NCBI GenBank assembly: GCA_003165465.1
Contig: PLUM01000083.1
Location: forward strand, 156 to 64,155
DNA: 64,000 nucleotides
Direction of reading: 5' to 3'
From: Acidobacteriota bacterium
GTDB taxonomy: Bacteria > Acidobacteriota > Terriglobia > Acidiferrales > UBA7541
This document shows, piece by piece, positions 15,360 through 24,630 of this stretch. Position 1 is the stretch's first letter. Each line of letters opens with the position of its first letter. The translations under genes and the position numbers were made by a program. The notes below the pieces were generated by a model. The model worked only from the letters and a program-made list of their open reading frames with translations, ran no database searches and was not told the DNA's origin.

Positions 15360-16541
15360 TTAATCGTTTGAAATCTGCGGCAGGAAACTTTTCCCGTGCG
15401 GAATTGCGGCCCCGAAATTGTCCGCGATGGTCTGGCCCATGTCCGCGAGCGTGTCGCGCGTGCCCAGGTTGACGCCGCGCTTCCCCGCTAAGCTGTACGT
15501 CACAATGGGAACATACTCGCGCGAGTGATCCGTCGTCGGCCAGGCGGGATCGGGATCGCAGCCGTGATCGGCCGTGAGGATCAGCAAATCGCGCGGGGTT
15601 ATCGCTTTCAGCAGCGGCGCGAGAAGCAAGTCGAACTCTTCGAGCGATTTTGCAAATCCCTCCACGTCCTTGCGGTGCCCGTAGAGCATGTCGAAATCCA
15701 CGAGATTCGCGAAGATGAGTCCGGCCTTTTGCTCCGCAAGCCTGGCGTGAAGTTTCTCCATTCCATCCGCGTTATTTTTCGTGGCCACGTAACGATCGAC
15801 ACCGCGACCGTTGTAGATATCGTGAATTTTTCCGATACCGAAGATCGGAACGTCGCGCTCCGCAAGCACGTCCATCAGCATCGGGCGCGGCGGCTCAACC
15901 GCATAATCGTGGCGGCGCTCGGTACGCCGAAAATTTCCCGGCGCGCCCGTGAACGGCCGCGCGATCACGCGCCCCACTTTGTGCGGCCCGTCGAGCATTT
16001 TTCTCGCAATTTCGCACATGCGGTAAAGCTCGGCGATGGGGATCACGTCTTCGTGCGCCGCGATCTGAAACACGCTGTCCCCCGAGGTGTATACAATCGG
16101 AAAACCCGTGCGCACATGCTCCTCGCCCAGTTCCTTGAGAATTTCAGTTCCCGACGCGGGCTTGTTGCCAATCGTCTTGCGGCCAATCTCGCGCTCAAAT
16201 CGCTCGATCAACTCGCGCGGAAATCCTTGCTTGTACACGGGAAACGCCCGAAGCAGCCAGATTCCGGCCATCTCCCAGTGCCCCGTCGTCGTGTCCTTCC
16301 CCGGCGAGTGCGTCGCGCCCTTGCCGTAGCATCCTTCCGGGCTGGCCACCGGCGGCAGATGATCGAGCGGCGCGATATTGGCGAGGCCCAGGCGCACGAG
16401 ATTGGGGAGCGCCAGCGGGCGTGACCTGGCGATGTGGCCCAGCGTGTTGCGGCCCGTGTCATCGTAATCCGCCGCGTCCGGAAGCGCGCCGATTCCCACG
16501 CTATCCAGCACGATCCAGATGATCCGTTCAAATGGCGCCAT
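15360..16541 (-). CDS. deoB: Phosphopentomutase
   Basis: A 393-residue cytoplasmic enzyme starting at ATG 16541, the in-frame start that gives the family N-terminus FERIIWIVLDSVGIGALPDA. It interconverts ribose or deoxyribose 1-phosphate and 5-phosphate in nucleoside salvage. The alkaline-phosphatase-like fold is shown by the first metal ligand in VLDSVGIG, the phospho-threonine segment GKDTTTGHWE, and the second metal half TADHGCDP followed by TDHSREYVP. The length is normal. It lies directly behind the DUF420 gene on the same strand, but its function is unrelated to the respiratory cluster. Confidence 0.95.
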   Translation of the reverse strand: MAPFERIIWIVLDSVGIGALPDAADYDDTGRNTLGHIARSRPLALPNLVRLGLANIAPLDHLPPVASPEGCYGKGATHSPGKDTTTGHWEMAGIWLLRAFPVYKQGFPRELIERFEREIGRKTIGNKPASGTEILKELGEEHVRTGFPIVYTSGDSVFQIAAHEDVIPIAELYRMCEIARKMLDGPHKVGRVIARPFTGAPGNFRRTERRHDYAVEPPRPMLMDVLAERDVPIFGIGKIHDIYNGRGVDRYVATKNNADGMEKLHARLAEQKAGLIFANLVDFDMLYGHRKDVEGFAKSLEEFDLLLAPLLKAITPRDLLILTADHGCDPDPAWPTTDHSREYVPIVTYSLAGKRGVNLGTRDTLADMGQTIADNFGAAIPHGKSFLPQISND

Positions 16542-16608
16542 GTTTTTCCCCGTGGAAAAGTATACAGCCTGGCCTGCGTGAGGAAAACAAACGGGAGAGA
16601 ACTTGCAA

Positions 16609-17049
16609 TTATGGATGGAGCGGCGTGTAAATCTGATAAAGCACCACATAGATTACAACGCCGGTAACGGAGACGTAGGCCCACAGCGGGAGCGTCCAGC
16701 GCGCGATGCGTTTGTGCGCCACGAAATTGGAGCGCAATCCGCGCGCCAGCGAAATGATCACCAGCGGCACGATGACAATCGCGAGAATCGTGTGCGTCCC
16801 GAGCAGCGCCAGATAAGCGTAGCGCGGCGCTCCCGTCCCCGGGAAATGCACCGGCCCTTCTCCCGAAGCATATAAGTGATAGTGGTAGAGGAGATAGGAA
16901 ATCAGGAAGGCCGCCGAAGTGGCTGTCGCCGCAAGCATACAAACCTTATGCGCGAGGAGGCGTTTCGTGCGAACCATGATGTAGCCGACCGAGACCAGAA
17001 CGGCGCTCGTACCGTTCAGCACGGCGTCCAATACCGGTGGGGAAATCAA
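16609..17049 (-). CDS. DUF420 membrane protein
   Basis: A 146-residue protein with four predicted membrane segments. The start appears to be TTG, with only a weak ribosome-binding site. Conserved His residues in LLAHKVCM, LLYHYHLY, GTHTILA and AHKRIARWT sit near membrane faces, as in DUF420 proteins that occur beside heme-copper oxidase and heme A synthase genes, where a role in oxidase assembly has been proposed. It is the last gene of the minus-strand respiratory block, downstream of ctaB and a small membrane protein. A repeat block separates it from the latter. Confidence 0.8.
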   Translation of the reverse strand: MISPPVLDAVLNGTSAVLVSVGYIMVRTKRLLAHKVCMLAATATSAAFLISYLLYHYHLYASGEGPVHFPGTGAPRYAYLALLGTHTILAIVIVPLVIISLARGLRSNFVAHKRIARWTLPLWAYVSVTGVVIYVVLYQIYTPLHP

Positions 17050-17072
17050 TTTGAGGTTTCCATCGCTTTCTC

Positions 17073-17219
17073 TGTGGCACAGCCTTCAGCCTGTGAGGCA
17101 ACTGCAAAATCTTTGTAGGGCAAGGCTTCAGCCGTGCTGTAACGTCCGCGAAATTAATGCGGCTTTAGCCGCTGGCTCTTTCGGAATCAAACTGGCACAC
17201 AGGCGGAAGCTTGTGCTAC
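17073..17219. repeat. Composite palindromic repeat block, locus 7
   Basis: Same order of four palindromes as 7859-8060: CACAGCCTTCAGCCTGTG, GCAAGGCTTCAGCCGTGC, GCGGCTTTAGCCGC, then CACACAGGCGGAAGCTTGTGCTAC. The linking phrases are also shared (AAATCTTTGTAGGGCA, GGCTCTTTCGGAATC). It separates two minus-strand genes. Confidence 0.85.
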
Positions 17220-17233
17220 GCGGCGAATCGACT

Positions 17234-17488
17234 TTACTTTGCCACGGCTGCGGTGTTGGACGAATTTTCTTTCTTATTGCGCCTGCCGATCCATCCCTCC
17301 TGGACGGCCAGAACCAGAATCAGGACGCTGAAGATCAAAACCATCATCAGGGAAATGCCCAGGATCAGCAATCCATCGATGCCCCCAAAAAGCCCCCGCG
17401 AAAAACCGGCGGCGATCCCCGCAAGCGAGAGAACGATCATTACCGCAGACATGATGAGCAACTCAGCCTTACTCTCAAGTCCGTTCAT
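17234..17488 (-). CDS. Small two-helix membrane protein of unknown function
   Basis: An 84-residue protein with two predicted membrane helices (about residues 9-29 and 41-63) and a short polar C-terminal tail (GRRNKKENSSN). A GGGAGAGG ribosome-binding site lies just before the ATG. No family is recognised. It lies between ctaB and the DUF420 gene on the same strand, so a small subunit or assembly factor of the terminal oxidase branch is a reasonable guess, but nothing in the sequence proves it. Confidence 0.65.
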   Translation of the reverse strand: MNGLESKAELLIMSAVMIVLSLAGIAAGFSRGLFGGIDGLLILGISLMMVLIFSVLILVLAVQEGWIGRRNKKENSSNTAAVAK

Positions 17489-17522
17489 GGCCTCTCCCAG
17501 GCGCCCCCGCGTGCGCGGAAAT

Positions 17523-18425
17523 TTAACGGGTAAATTTATCGTAGATCAGCAGCCCCAACAACAACGGCAGGTGAAGCACGGTCGCGTGCATGAGCCACTT
17601 CGCGCGAAAATTGCTCTTCGACGCCGCGGCCCATAAGCACACTTCCACCAGCATGATCCCCAAAACCAACGCACCGAAAAAGTAATGCGCCCCGGCCAGC
17701 CCCGTCACCGCCGGCAGCAGGCTGACGGGCACGAGCAGCGCGGCCGTCATCAGGATTTCGCGGAATGTCCGCTTTCCTTTTGGGTCGTCCACAGAAATCA
17801 TCTGGATTCCCGCGCGCTTGTAGTCTTCGCGGTATACCCAGGCGATGGCGTCAAAATGCGGAAATTGCCACAAGAACAGGAGGGCGTACAGAAACCAGGC
17901 TTCGATACTGAGCGAGCCCCTGGCGGCCGCCCAGCCAATCAGCGGCGGCACGGCGCCCGGAAACGCGCCGACAAACGTGGCCAGCGTGGTACGCCGCTTC
18001 AGCGGCGTGTAGGCGCAGAGGTACAAAACGGATGTGGCGATTCCCAGCATTGTGGCAAGCGGGTTCGTCGCCAGGGCCAGATAAGCCGTGCCGAATACAA
18101 TCAGGGTCACCGCAAACCAAAACGCTTCGCGAGGGTTAAGTTGTCCGGAGGGCAGCGGACGAGACGCCGTGCGGCGCATCAAGGCGTCCGAATCGCGTTC
18201 GAAATAATGATTCAGGGCCGAGGTCCCCGCCGCAATCAGCGTGGTCCCAAATACCGTGTGCGCCATCCGCAGCCAGTCCAGAGGACCGCGTGCGCCCAGC
18301 GCAAAACCCGCCACCGTGGTCATCACCACGAGGAATGAAACATCGGGCTTGGTCAGCGCAAGATAAAGCGCGGGGCGGGTCGATTCCGATATGGCGGTTG
18401 CCGCCGTTTCCATTTCTCGTTTCAT
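17523..18425 (-). CDS. ctaB: Heme O synthase (protoheme IX farnesyltransferase)
   Basis: A 300-residue membrane enzyme that transfers a farnesyl group from farnesyl diphosphate to the 2-vinyl group of heme B, making heme O. The diagnostic loop LNHYFERDSDALMRRTASRPLPSG (positions about 93-115) has the Asp-rich prenyl-diphosphate site, and a second loop VYREDYKRAGIQM lies near residue 205. About nine hydrophobic segments are present, as usual. Its ATG overlaps the TAA of ctaA by one base, so heme O and heme A synthesis are coupled. No oxidase structural genes are in the window. Confidence 0.93.
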   Translation of the reverse strand: MKREMETAATAISESTRPALYLALTKPDVSFLVVMTTVAGFALGARGPLDWLRMAHTVFGTTLIAAGTSALNHYFERDSDALMRRTASRPLPSGQLNPREAFWFAVTLIVFGTAYLALATNPLATMLGIATSVLYLCAYTPLKRRTTLATFVGAFPGAVPPLIGWAAARGSLSIEAWFLYALLFLWQFPHFDAIAWVYREDYKRAGIQMISVDDPKGKRTFREILMTAALLVPVSLLPAVTGLAGAHYFFGALVLGIMLVEVCLWAAASKSNFRAKWLMHATVLHLPLLLGLLIYDKFTR

Positions 18426-19339
18426 TACGCGATCTGCTCCGTCGTTGGGCGGGATTCCGCCGTCGATCTGTCAGCCTTTAGCATACGATAGACGATCAAA
18501 GCTGTCACGAGCGTGGCGGCCAGCACCAAAGCCCCCGTAACCGTATGCACTACCGTCAAAGCCACCATCACCGCGATCGGCTGCGGAAATTGCGCGCCAT
18601 ACATCCGCGACCAGTACGCTCCCCCGCCCAGCAAAAGCTGCGTTCCGATCAGGATATGCAGATAGCGGGCGCAGTTTCGCAGTGCCGGCAGGCCCGCAAA
18701 GCGTTTCTTGAGCGCCCCCGCGGTCATAAAGATCAGCATTGTAACAATGACGGCGCCGACGATGTGCGGAATAATTCCAAAACCTTTGTGCCGGAACGCC
18801 GCTCCCAAAATCAATTGAAGAAATACGGCGGCCAGGGTCCAAATCACCAAAGAACGGACACGAGGCGTGCCAGGATCGTCGATTTCCGCAACCGGCCCAT
18901 TCCACCAGGGACTGGTAAACACGGCGATGGCGACAATCGTGGAAAAAAAGAGCTGAGCCAAGGTCGCATGAGCGGCGGACACCGGCGGTGGCTGGAACAT
19001 GCGGACAGTCATGCCTCCGAGAATACCCTGTGCAATGACCCCGCCAAGGGCCGCCAAGCCCAGCCAGCGCATCCAGGAGCGCTTTTCAACTTTCCATAGC
19101 CACGCGGCAAGTCCGATCGTCAGAAGGCCTATGCACGTCGCGATGACGCGGTGCGTAAACTCATACCGGATGCCGCCCACCATGGGCGGCGTCAGCGAGC
19201 CATACGCAAGGGGCCAATCTGGGATGGAAAGTCCGGCGTCGTTCGACGTGACGAGGGCGCCGGCGATCAGCAGGACAAACGTGCAACATGCTGTAAACAC
19301 GGCATATCGGTGCATCGCCCCATTGTAAACGGTATTCAT
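18425..19339 (-). CDS. ctaA: Heme A synthase, COX15/CtaA family
   Basis: A 304-residue protein from ATG 19339; ATG 19315 (eight codons later, with GGGGCG in front) is the alternative. An upstream in-frame ATG lies inside a hairpin and is unlikely. It oxidises the methyl group of heme O to a formyl group, giving heme A. Eight membrane segments and the heme-ligand histidines of the two halves are visible: FTHRVIA and HATLAQ in the first half, PHIVGAV and VHTVTGA in the second. GALVTSNDAGLSIPDWPL after the first helix is a family signature. It lies directly upstream of ctaB. Confidence 0.9.
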   Translation of the reverse strand: MNTVYNGAMHRYAVFTACCTFVLLIAGALVTSNDAGLSIPDWPLAYGSLTPPMVGGIRYEFTHRVIATCIGLLTIGLAAWLWKVEKRSWMRWLGLAALGGVIAQGILGGMTVRMFQPPPVSAAHATLAQLFFSTIVAIAVFTSPWWNGPVAEIDDPGTPRVRSLVIWTLAAVFLQLILGAAFRHKGFGIIPHIVGAVIVTMLIFMTAGALKKRFAGLPALRNCARYLHILIGTQLLLGGGAYWSRMYGAQFPQPIAVMVALTVVHTVTGALVLAATLVTALIVYRMLKADRSTAESRPTTEQIA

Positions 19340-19347
19340 TAAATTTC

Positions 19348-19383
19348 GAATGCCGGGGCCAGCGTTACGCGGCCCCGGCATTC
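19348..19383 (-). terminator. Strong GC-rich hairpin between the cupredoxin gene and ctaA
   Basis: A perfect 13-bp stem GAATGCCGGGGCC / GGCCCCGGCATTC with a 10-nt loop. On the minus strand it is followed by GAAATTTAATG, not a T run, so it is a weak intrinsic terminator at best. It may instead protect the 3' end of the upstream message or attenuate ctaAB. Confidence 0.55.
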
Positions 19384-19405
19384 CTGGTTTCCTGAGGGTG
19401 CTTGG

Positions 19406-20206
19406 TTAATCCCCGGCAGCAGCCGAGGCTTTGAACGTGAAGGTCACGTTCTTGGTTTCTTTAGCGCCAATGGTGATGGTCTGCGGATCGGTTTTATACA
19501 ATTCATGCCACGCGACCACCGTGTAGGTTCCCGGCGGCAGGTTTTTCAAGTCAAACTTCCCGTCCGTTCCGGTTACCTGGAAGTACGGATTCGGCAAAAC
19601 GGCCATGTACGCCTTCATCCATGGATGAACATTACACTTCACGGGAATGGCAACTTCCGGACGCGCGAACGACTTTTCTATGGGTGCGGATCCGGGAGGC
19701 TGCGACTCGTTCCACTCGCGGTTTTCGGTCGGGATCGGGTGGATGTTGTGCGTGGTCTGGTCGTTGTTCACGACGTCCACATTCTGCCCCACCTGCATGG
19801 CAACCACGTGCGCGTGGTACTGGCATCCCTGTTGTACGATTTGCACCGCCGCCGTGGGCGCCGGGAAAGAATAGTCTTCCAAGCCGCTCTTTATATACAC
19901 CACGACGTTGGCCAGCGACCCGCCTTCTCCCGTAACGACTTCCTCGCTCGCCGCAGGAGTGGTCCTCGCCTTGGTGCAGGCTGGTTCGGCCGCCATGTTG
20001 ATCGCTTTCATTTTCGGCGCGGTGCCTTCGAGCTTCACCGAGCCGGTCACTTCTCCCGCCGTGGCGGAATCAACTGTTTTTCCGGGCGTTGCGGTCGCTG
20101 CCGGCGCCGTTTCCGTTGCTTCTTCTTTTTTTCCACCGCAACCGGTGATCGCCAGCGCGAACGCCCCGACTGCCAGTGAGTACATGCCTAATCTTGTTTT
20201 CCTCAC
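19406..20206 (-). CDS. Lipid-anchored cupredoxin-like protein with carboxypeptidase-regulatory-like domain
   Basis: A 266-residue lipoprotein. GTG 20206 is chosen because AGGAGG lies 9 bases before it. The signal ends in a lipobox LAITGC, so it is anchored by Cys. Residues about 55-190 resemble a blue-copper fold: HNIH supplies the first His, and CNVHPWM supplies Cys, His and a possible Met ligand in type-1 copper order. The C-terminal 65 residues (FDLKNLPPGTYTVVAWHE) form a carboxypeptidase-regulatory-like beta sandwich. It lies directly downstream of the eight-heme cytochrome of the bc-type complex, so a role as its soluble-side electron acceptor is a good hypothesis. Confidence 0.75.
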   Translation of the reverse strand: MRKTRLGMYSLAVGAFALAITGCGGKKEEATETAPAATATPGKTVDSATAGEVTGSVKLEGTAPKMKAINMAAEPACTKARTTPAASEEVVTGEGGSLANVVVYIKSGLEDYSFPAPTAAVQIVQQGCQYHAHVVAMQVGQNVDVVNNDQTTHNIHPIPTENREWNESQPPGSAPIEKSFARPEVAIPVKCNVHPWMKAYMAVLPNPYFQVTGTDGKFDLKNLPPGTYTVVAWHELYKTDPQTITIGAKETKNVTFTFKASAAAGD

Positions 20207-20266
20207 GAAAGAGTTCCTCCTGTTTGAATACAAAATCTAGGTTCTTTGCAGCGCATTCCAAAGAAT

Positions 20267-23200
20267 TTACTTTGCCGCACCGCCGCCCGAAGGCGTACGC
20301 CCCATGAGAGCGCGTTGTTCCTCGGGAGTCAACTGGAACATGTAACGCACCAGCAGGTCGGCTTGATCTCCCTTATACCCCTTAAAACTCGCGGGCAGCG
20401 GGCCTGAGAAAACCCAGTGATCGCCGTCGCGCTTGAATAGGCCGGAAGGCATGGCCGTGCCCGGTGCGATGAGCGCGGGATTGGTGAGCCATCGTGCCGT
20501 CCAGCCCGGCTGCAATCGCTCTTTTGCGAAAAGGAAATTCGGGGCGATGGCGTTTTTGTCGTGCCCTGAATCGCCTGTCGCGTGACACTTCAGGCAGGGA
20601 GCGGCTGAACTCGTGAACAAGTCTCGAGCCATTTCCTTTTCCGCCGTCGTGATCGGCTCGATCTTTCGAGGAATATAGGGCTGCGGCTGGCTGGACATGG
20701 CTCCGAAGAAAGACACCAGCGCACGAATCTCGTCGTCGGACAGGAAGAACGTCGGCATGCGCACTTGCAGGTACGAGCGCACACCGTTGCGATTCATATC
20801 CGTCGTGCTCAGTGATGGGTTGGCGAGAAACGCTTTGAGCCATTCGGGACTGACGCGCGCGCCTTCGCTGGTCAACACCGGCGGCAGGTTCTGCTTGTTT
20901 TCACCCTGGAATTGCGGCAAGCCCATGAGCACGGACCGCTGCCCGATTCCGATCTGGTGGCAGCCAATGCAATTGTATTTCGTGGCGACCCACCAGCCCT
21001 TTTGGATGGCGGCGCGCTGGTCGGCGGGCTTGTACATGTACTCCGCCGGCAAGGTCGGGTCGGTCGAGCCGAGCAGGAACGTCGTCAGGGCGTCGATATC
21101 TTCCTTCGTGACGTTGGGCTTCGGCATGCGCAGCCGGTCCATCGGATCGGGCTTGTATTTGCCGCGATCGTAGACGGCCGGATCGGTCAGCTTGTTCTCG
21201 AAGTAGCCTTTCAAGTCATACCAAGCGCCGCGCGGAGACTTTTTCCCATCCGGCAGGACGCCCAGTTTTGCATCCTCGGTCAGAAGCGCGAAATCCAACC
21301 GCTCGATGGGCTTGCTGCCCTCGTTGGTCAGCTCCGTGCCGACGCGGCCCTCGTCCTCCATGCCCGAAATTTCATGGCATCCGGCGCAGCCATAATGCTG
21401 GATCAGTTCCTTGCCATGCGCCTTGAGTTTCGGATCGTCCATGAAATCGGCGGCTTCGTACGAGGCGTCGGAATGCTTTTGCGTGACGAGGAAGCTGGCG
21501 ATGTCGCGCGCATCTTCCAGCGTCAGCCGCAGGCTGGGCATGACCGTCATTTGCTCGACCACGAGTTCGTGGCCATCGTTCGGGCTGCGCGAATGTTCAA
21601 GGTCGAACACAAACGGGAGATCATGCTTCGCGTAATCCTCCGGCCCAAGATCCTTGTGCTCGAACGGGCTGTAGGGGCGCGTGCGCGTGCGCGGATTGAG
21701 TACCCAGCGAACCAGATAATCGTAGTTGTCCTTTTCGCCGACGCGCGACAGGTTCGCCGCAAAATTTCCGCCGACGAGGTTCGCTCCCTCGCCGATCGAG
21801 TGGCACGCTTCGCAGCCGCGCATCTCGAACAGTTCCTTGCCGTGCGCCGCATTTCCTGGCGACTGTTTCGGAAGCGCGGGTCCCGGAATGGCCGACTGCC
21901 AGACATAGGCGGCGATCGCCTGAATTTCGTCGTCCTGCAGGCGGAATTGCGGCATCTTGGTCGTGGGACGGAATTCGTGCGTGTGCTTCAGCCAGTACGG
22001 AACCCATTCCTTGTGAATCTTCATCCGGACTTCCTTGAGGTCCGGGCCAACTTTTTTAATTTCCTGCAGCAGGTTATGCGTGCGCCGGTCGAGTTGTTCG
22101 ATCTTGGCGTCCATCCCCGACATCGTAACGGTCAGGTTCGTGGCTTCCGCGTAGTAGCGGTTCGCGGCGTCGTTGTCGGAGGCCGTGTCGCCCTTCTTGT
22201 TCAACTGGGCGATCTGCAAGCGGTCTTCCTGCTTCTGATTTTCTAGCTGGGCAATAGCCTGCCGCGCGCTGACCATTTCTTCGTCCTGATTGTCAAAGCC
22301 CTGGAAGCGGTGGCAGCCGATGCAGCCCTTTTCCCGGAACAGTTGCTTGGCGCGGTTCAGGACCGGAGCGTGCTCCGTGACCATGTCCGAGGCGTGGCAC
22401 TGCTGGCATCCTGCATTGTAATTTTCCGGATAATTGAGCGGCCAGAGCCAATGTTCGTAGCGGCCATGCCCCTTCACAACCGTGTCCAGAGCGCGGCCAT
22501 TTCCGCCGTGGCAGGGCGAGCAGCCAAACTTTTCCAGCGGATGAGATTTCATCATGTCCGGATCGGGATGGCTGGTGAAGGGCGCGTCCTTGCTCTTGCC
22601 CAGGCCGAGGTCCGCATTCGTGAGCGTCATGGTGACCGGAACCAGCAGCGGGTCCGTCCCCAAGTGGCAGGACTGGCAGCGATCAACCAAGCCCGCGCCA
22701 CCAAGATTGTTGAGCGAAGCTCCCGTGGGATTCACGTTGATCTGGCGAATGTGAACGTCCAGGCCCTTCATGCTCTGGCCGAGAGAAAACAAATCTTTTG
22801 ATGCCAGGCCGGGGAGTTGCTCCTTCACGTAGGCGTTCAACTTGTCTTGCGCGTCCTTGGCCGGCTGATCGATTTCGCCGCGCTGGGCGACTAGCTTGGC
22901 CTTCGACGTCATGATCGAGACAAACAGGCCGTTGAGCCGCTCGTAATTAAAATGCTGCGCCTCGATCTTCCCGCCCTCGACGGGCCACGCCACATCGTAC
23001 GTCTGCGCCTTGGCCTCGTTCAGGTCCTTGAGCTTGGATGCCTTCGAGCTCTTGTCCTTCTCGTCGATTTGCTCCAGTTGGTAGGTGAGCGAGCCGACCA
23101 GCCCGCGCGAATTCGTGAACGCATCGGTCATCGCCGCGCGCTGCCGGTCGAGCAAATCGATTTTCTGCCCGATCTCCCGGTCCGCGGATCGAGCGGCGTC

Positions 23201-23470
23201 CGTGGCGGCCTTCACGTCGGCCAATAGTTTTTGGTACTCGGGCGTGGCGTAAAATTTCTGTTCGTCGCCCTTGCGCTGCTTGTACTGCTTGTCCAGGTAG
23301 GATGAATACGCGCTGGAGAATTCACCCTGGTACTTGCGCCACGGGCGCAATCCATAGAATTCATCGTAGAGCGACCAGGCCACGGTCAGCATCAGGATAA
23401 ATGCGGAAATCAATACCAGCCCGGCCATCGGCCGGGTTGTGATCGGATCGTCAGGAGGAAGCTCAGGCAC
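20267..23470 (-). CDS. Eight-heme membrane-anchored cytochrome c of a bc-type complex
   Basis: A 1067-residue protein starting at GTG with GGAGG upstream. One membrane helix (residues about 15-36) anchors it; residues about 45-240 are charged and coiled-coil-like. Eight CxxCH motifs follow: CQSCH near 263, CSPCH near 313, CQQCH near 353, CIGCH near 381, CEACH near 551, CAGCH near 694, CIGCH near 830 and CLKCH near 957. The first four are clustered like a multiheme domain. The last four each head a class-I-like mono-heme domain with a distal Met (for example TKMPQFR, TVMPSLR, RMPKPN, VRMPTFF, TAMPSG). It follows the cytochrome b halves by 72 bp and probably takes electrons from the Rieske protein. 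Confidence 0.85.
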   Translation of the reverse strand: MPELPPDDPITTRPMAGLVLISAFILMLTVAWSLYDEFYGLRPWRKYQGEFSSAYSSYLDKQYKQRKGDEQKFYATPEYQKLLADVKAATDAARSADREIGQKIDLLDRQRAAMTDAFTNSRGLVGSLTYQLEQIDEKDKSSKASKLKDLNEAKAQTYDVAWPVEGGKIEAQHFNYERLNGLFVSIMTSKAKLVAQRGEIDQPAKDAQDKLNAYVKEQLPGLASKDLFSLGQSMKGLDVHIRQINVNPTGASLNNLGGAGLVDRCQSCHLGTDPLLVPVTMTLTNADLGLGKSKDAPFTSHPDPDMMKSHPLEKFGCSPCHGGNGRALDTVVKGHGRYEHWLWPLNYPENYNAGCQQCHASDMVTEHAPVLNRAKQLFREKGCIGCHRFQGFDNQDEEMVSARQAIAQLENQKQEDRLQIAQLNKKGDTASDNDAANRYYAEATNLTVTMSGMDAKIEQLDRRTHNLLQEIKKVGPDLKEVRMKIHKEWVPYWLKHTHEFRPTTKMPQFRLQDDEIQAIAAYVWQSAIPGPALPKQSPGNAAHGKELFEMRGCEACHSIGEGANLVGGNFAANLSRVGEKDNYDYLVRWVLNPRTRTRPYSPFEHKDLGPEDYAKHDLPFVFDLEHSRSPNDGHELVVEQMTVMPSLRLTLEDARDIASFLVTQKHSDASYEAADFMDDPKLKAHGKELIQHYGCAGCHEISGMEDEGRVGTELTNEGSKPIERLDFALLTEDAKLGVLPDGKKSPRGAWYDLKGYFENKLTDPAVYDRGKYKPDPMDRLRMPKPNVTKEDIDALTTFLLGSTDPTLPAEYMYKPADQRAAIQKGWWVATKYNCIGCHQIGIGQRSVLMGLPQFQGENKQNLPPVLTSEGARVSPEWLKAFLANPSLSTTDMNRNGVRSYLQVRMPTFFLSDDEIRALVSFFGAMSSQPQPYIPRKIEPITTAEKEMARDLFTSSAAPCLKCHATGDSGHDKNAIAPNFLFAKERLQPGWTARWLTNPALIAPGTAMPSGLFKRDGDHWVFSGPLPASFKGYKGDQADLLVRYMFQLTPEEQRALMGRTPSGGGAAK

Positions 23471-23542
23471 CCCGTGCCTCCTTATTATTTTTCAGACGGA
23501 CCGCAAGCGCGGCCCATACCCGCACGAATTGACAATTCCACA

Positions 23543-24526
23543 TCAAACGCTGAACCACGGTGTCACCCACACATACTTGATGCGCAAGAGCAGCCGCAGC
23601 AGAATTTTTACCGGCAGGCTCAGCATCAGAATCAAAAACACTTCCATGGTCATCATCTGCAACAGCGTCATGCGCTTGAAAATCTTCCTGCTGAAATCCG
23701 TGAGCAGCAGCAGCCGGTGCACCAGATATCCGGCCACGATGAAATAGAACGCCATCGGAAAGATTCCGAAAATAATGCGCGCGAGGATCGGAGCGTAGCT
23801 GGCATTCGCCGCCGGCATGAAATGAACCATCCAGGAACCGGTGATCCCGAAAATCTGATCGACGTTCCGGTTCACGGCGAAGTCGACCCGCTGCGCGTCC
23901 CATGTCTGCCCTGGCCAGAACCACATCCAGCCAGGGCCTCGTATGAAGGTCCCTATAACGATCATTAAGACCCATAAGCCAATGAATCCGAACAGGAACG
24001 TCCAGATGGCGAATTTTCGCTGTTTGTACGTGTAATAGCCGTTCCCGAGAGGATTGGCGTCGATATACGGTATGACCATCAGGCCGACAATGATGAGCGT
24101 CGGCATAATCACCCCGGCAATCCACGGATCGAAATAGACGAGCATTTCCTGAAGGCCTAGGAAATACCACGGGGCCTTGGCCGGATTCATGGTGACGTTT
24201 GGATTGGATGGTTCCTCGAGCGGCGCACTCAGCGTGATGGACCACACCATGAGCAGCGCCGTAACCAGGATTGCCGCGACAAACTCGATGCGCATCAGGT
24301 ACGGCCAGGTGTGTACCTCGCGGTCCCACTTCGGATTCCACGGGTCGGTCTTGCGGTGCTCGGTTTTCGCGAGTTGCGGGTCGGCCGAAAGCCTGTCGAT
24401 CAGGCGGTCATTATCAAACGCCTGCCGGAAGGCATACCAAACGTAAAACGGGATCAAGAATAGCAGCGCCACGATCGGCACGTTATCCGGAGCGGACGCA
24501 ACCTCCCATATCTGATGCCAGTTCAT
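23543..24526 (-). CDS. Cytochrome b C-terminal half (subunit IV-like)
   Basis: A 327-residue membrane protein corresponding to the C-terminal domain of cytochrome b, as in PetD but longer. The Qo-site loop reads NPAKAPWYFLGLQE, an APWY version of the PEWY motif. About seven hydrophobic segments are visible, more than the three or four of subunit IV, so the C-terminal 130 residues are an extension. An N-terminal segment (residues about 17-36) is an added helix. It binds quinol together with the N-terminal half encoded at 24717-25655. The two genes are 190 bp apart with a palindromic repeat between them. Confidence 0.88.
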   Translation of the reverse strand: MNWHQIWEVASAPDNVPIVALLFLIPFYVWYAFRQAFDNDRLIDRLSADPQLAKTEHRKTDPWNPKWDREVHTWPYLMRIEFVAAILVTALLMVWSITLSAPLEEPSNPNVTMNPAKAPWYFLGLQEMLVYFDPWIAGVIMPTLIIVGLMVIPYIDANPLGNGYYTYKQRKFAIWTFLFGFIGLWVLMIVIGTFIRGPGWMWFWPGQTWDAQRVDFAVNRNVDQIFGITGSWMVHFMPAANASYAPILARIIFGIFPMAFYFIVAGYLVHRLLLLTDFSRKIFKRMTLLQMMTMEVFLILMLSLPVKILLRLLLRIKYVWVTPWFSV

Positions 24527-24630
24527 ATCGGCCTCAAACCCCGCCTGTTAGTTTGTCAATTCCCCAACCCGACACCTTGGCACTGCCGATCGCCATCCGT
24601 TCGTCAAACAAGGAAACGAACGCTTTTCCC

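Noticed and set aside
20912..22246. A 444-codon open frame opposite the eight-heme cytochrome
   Set aside because: Antisense artefact; eight CxxCH motifs support the minus strand.
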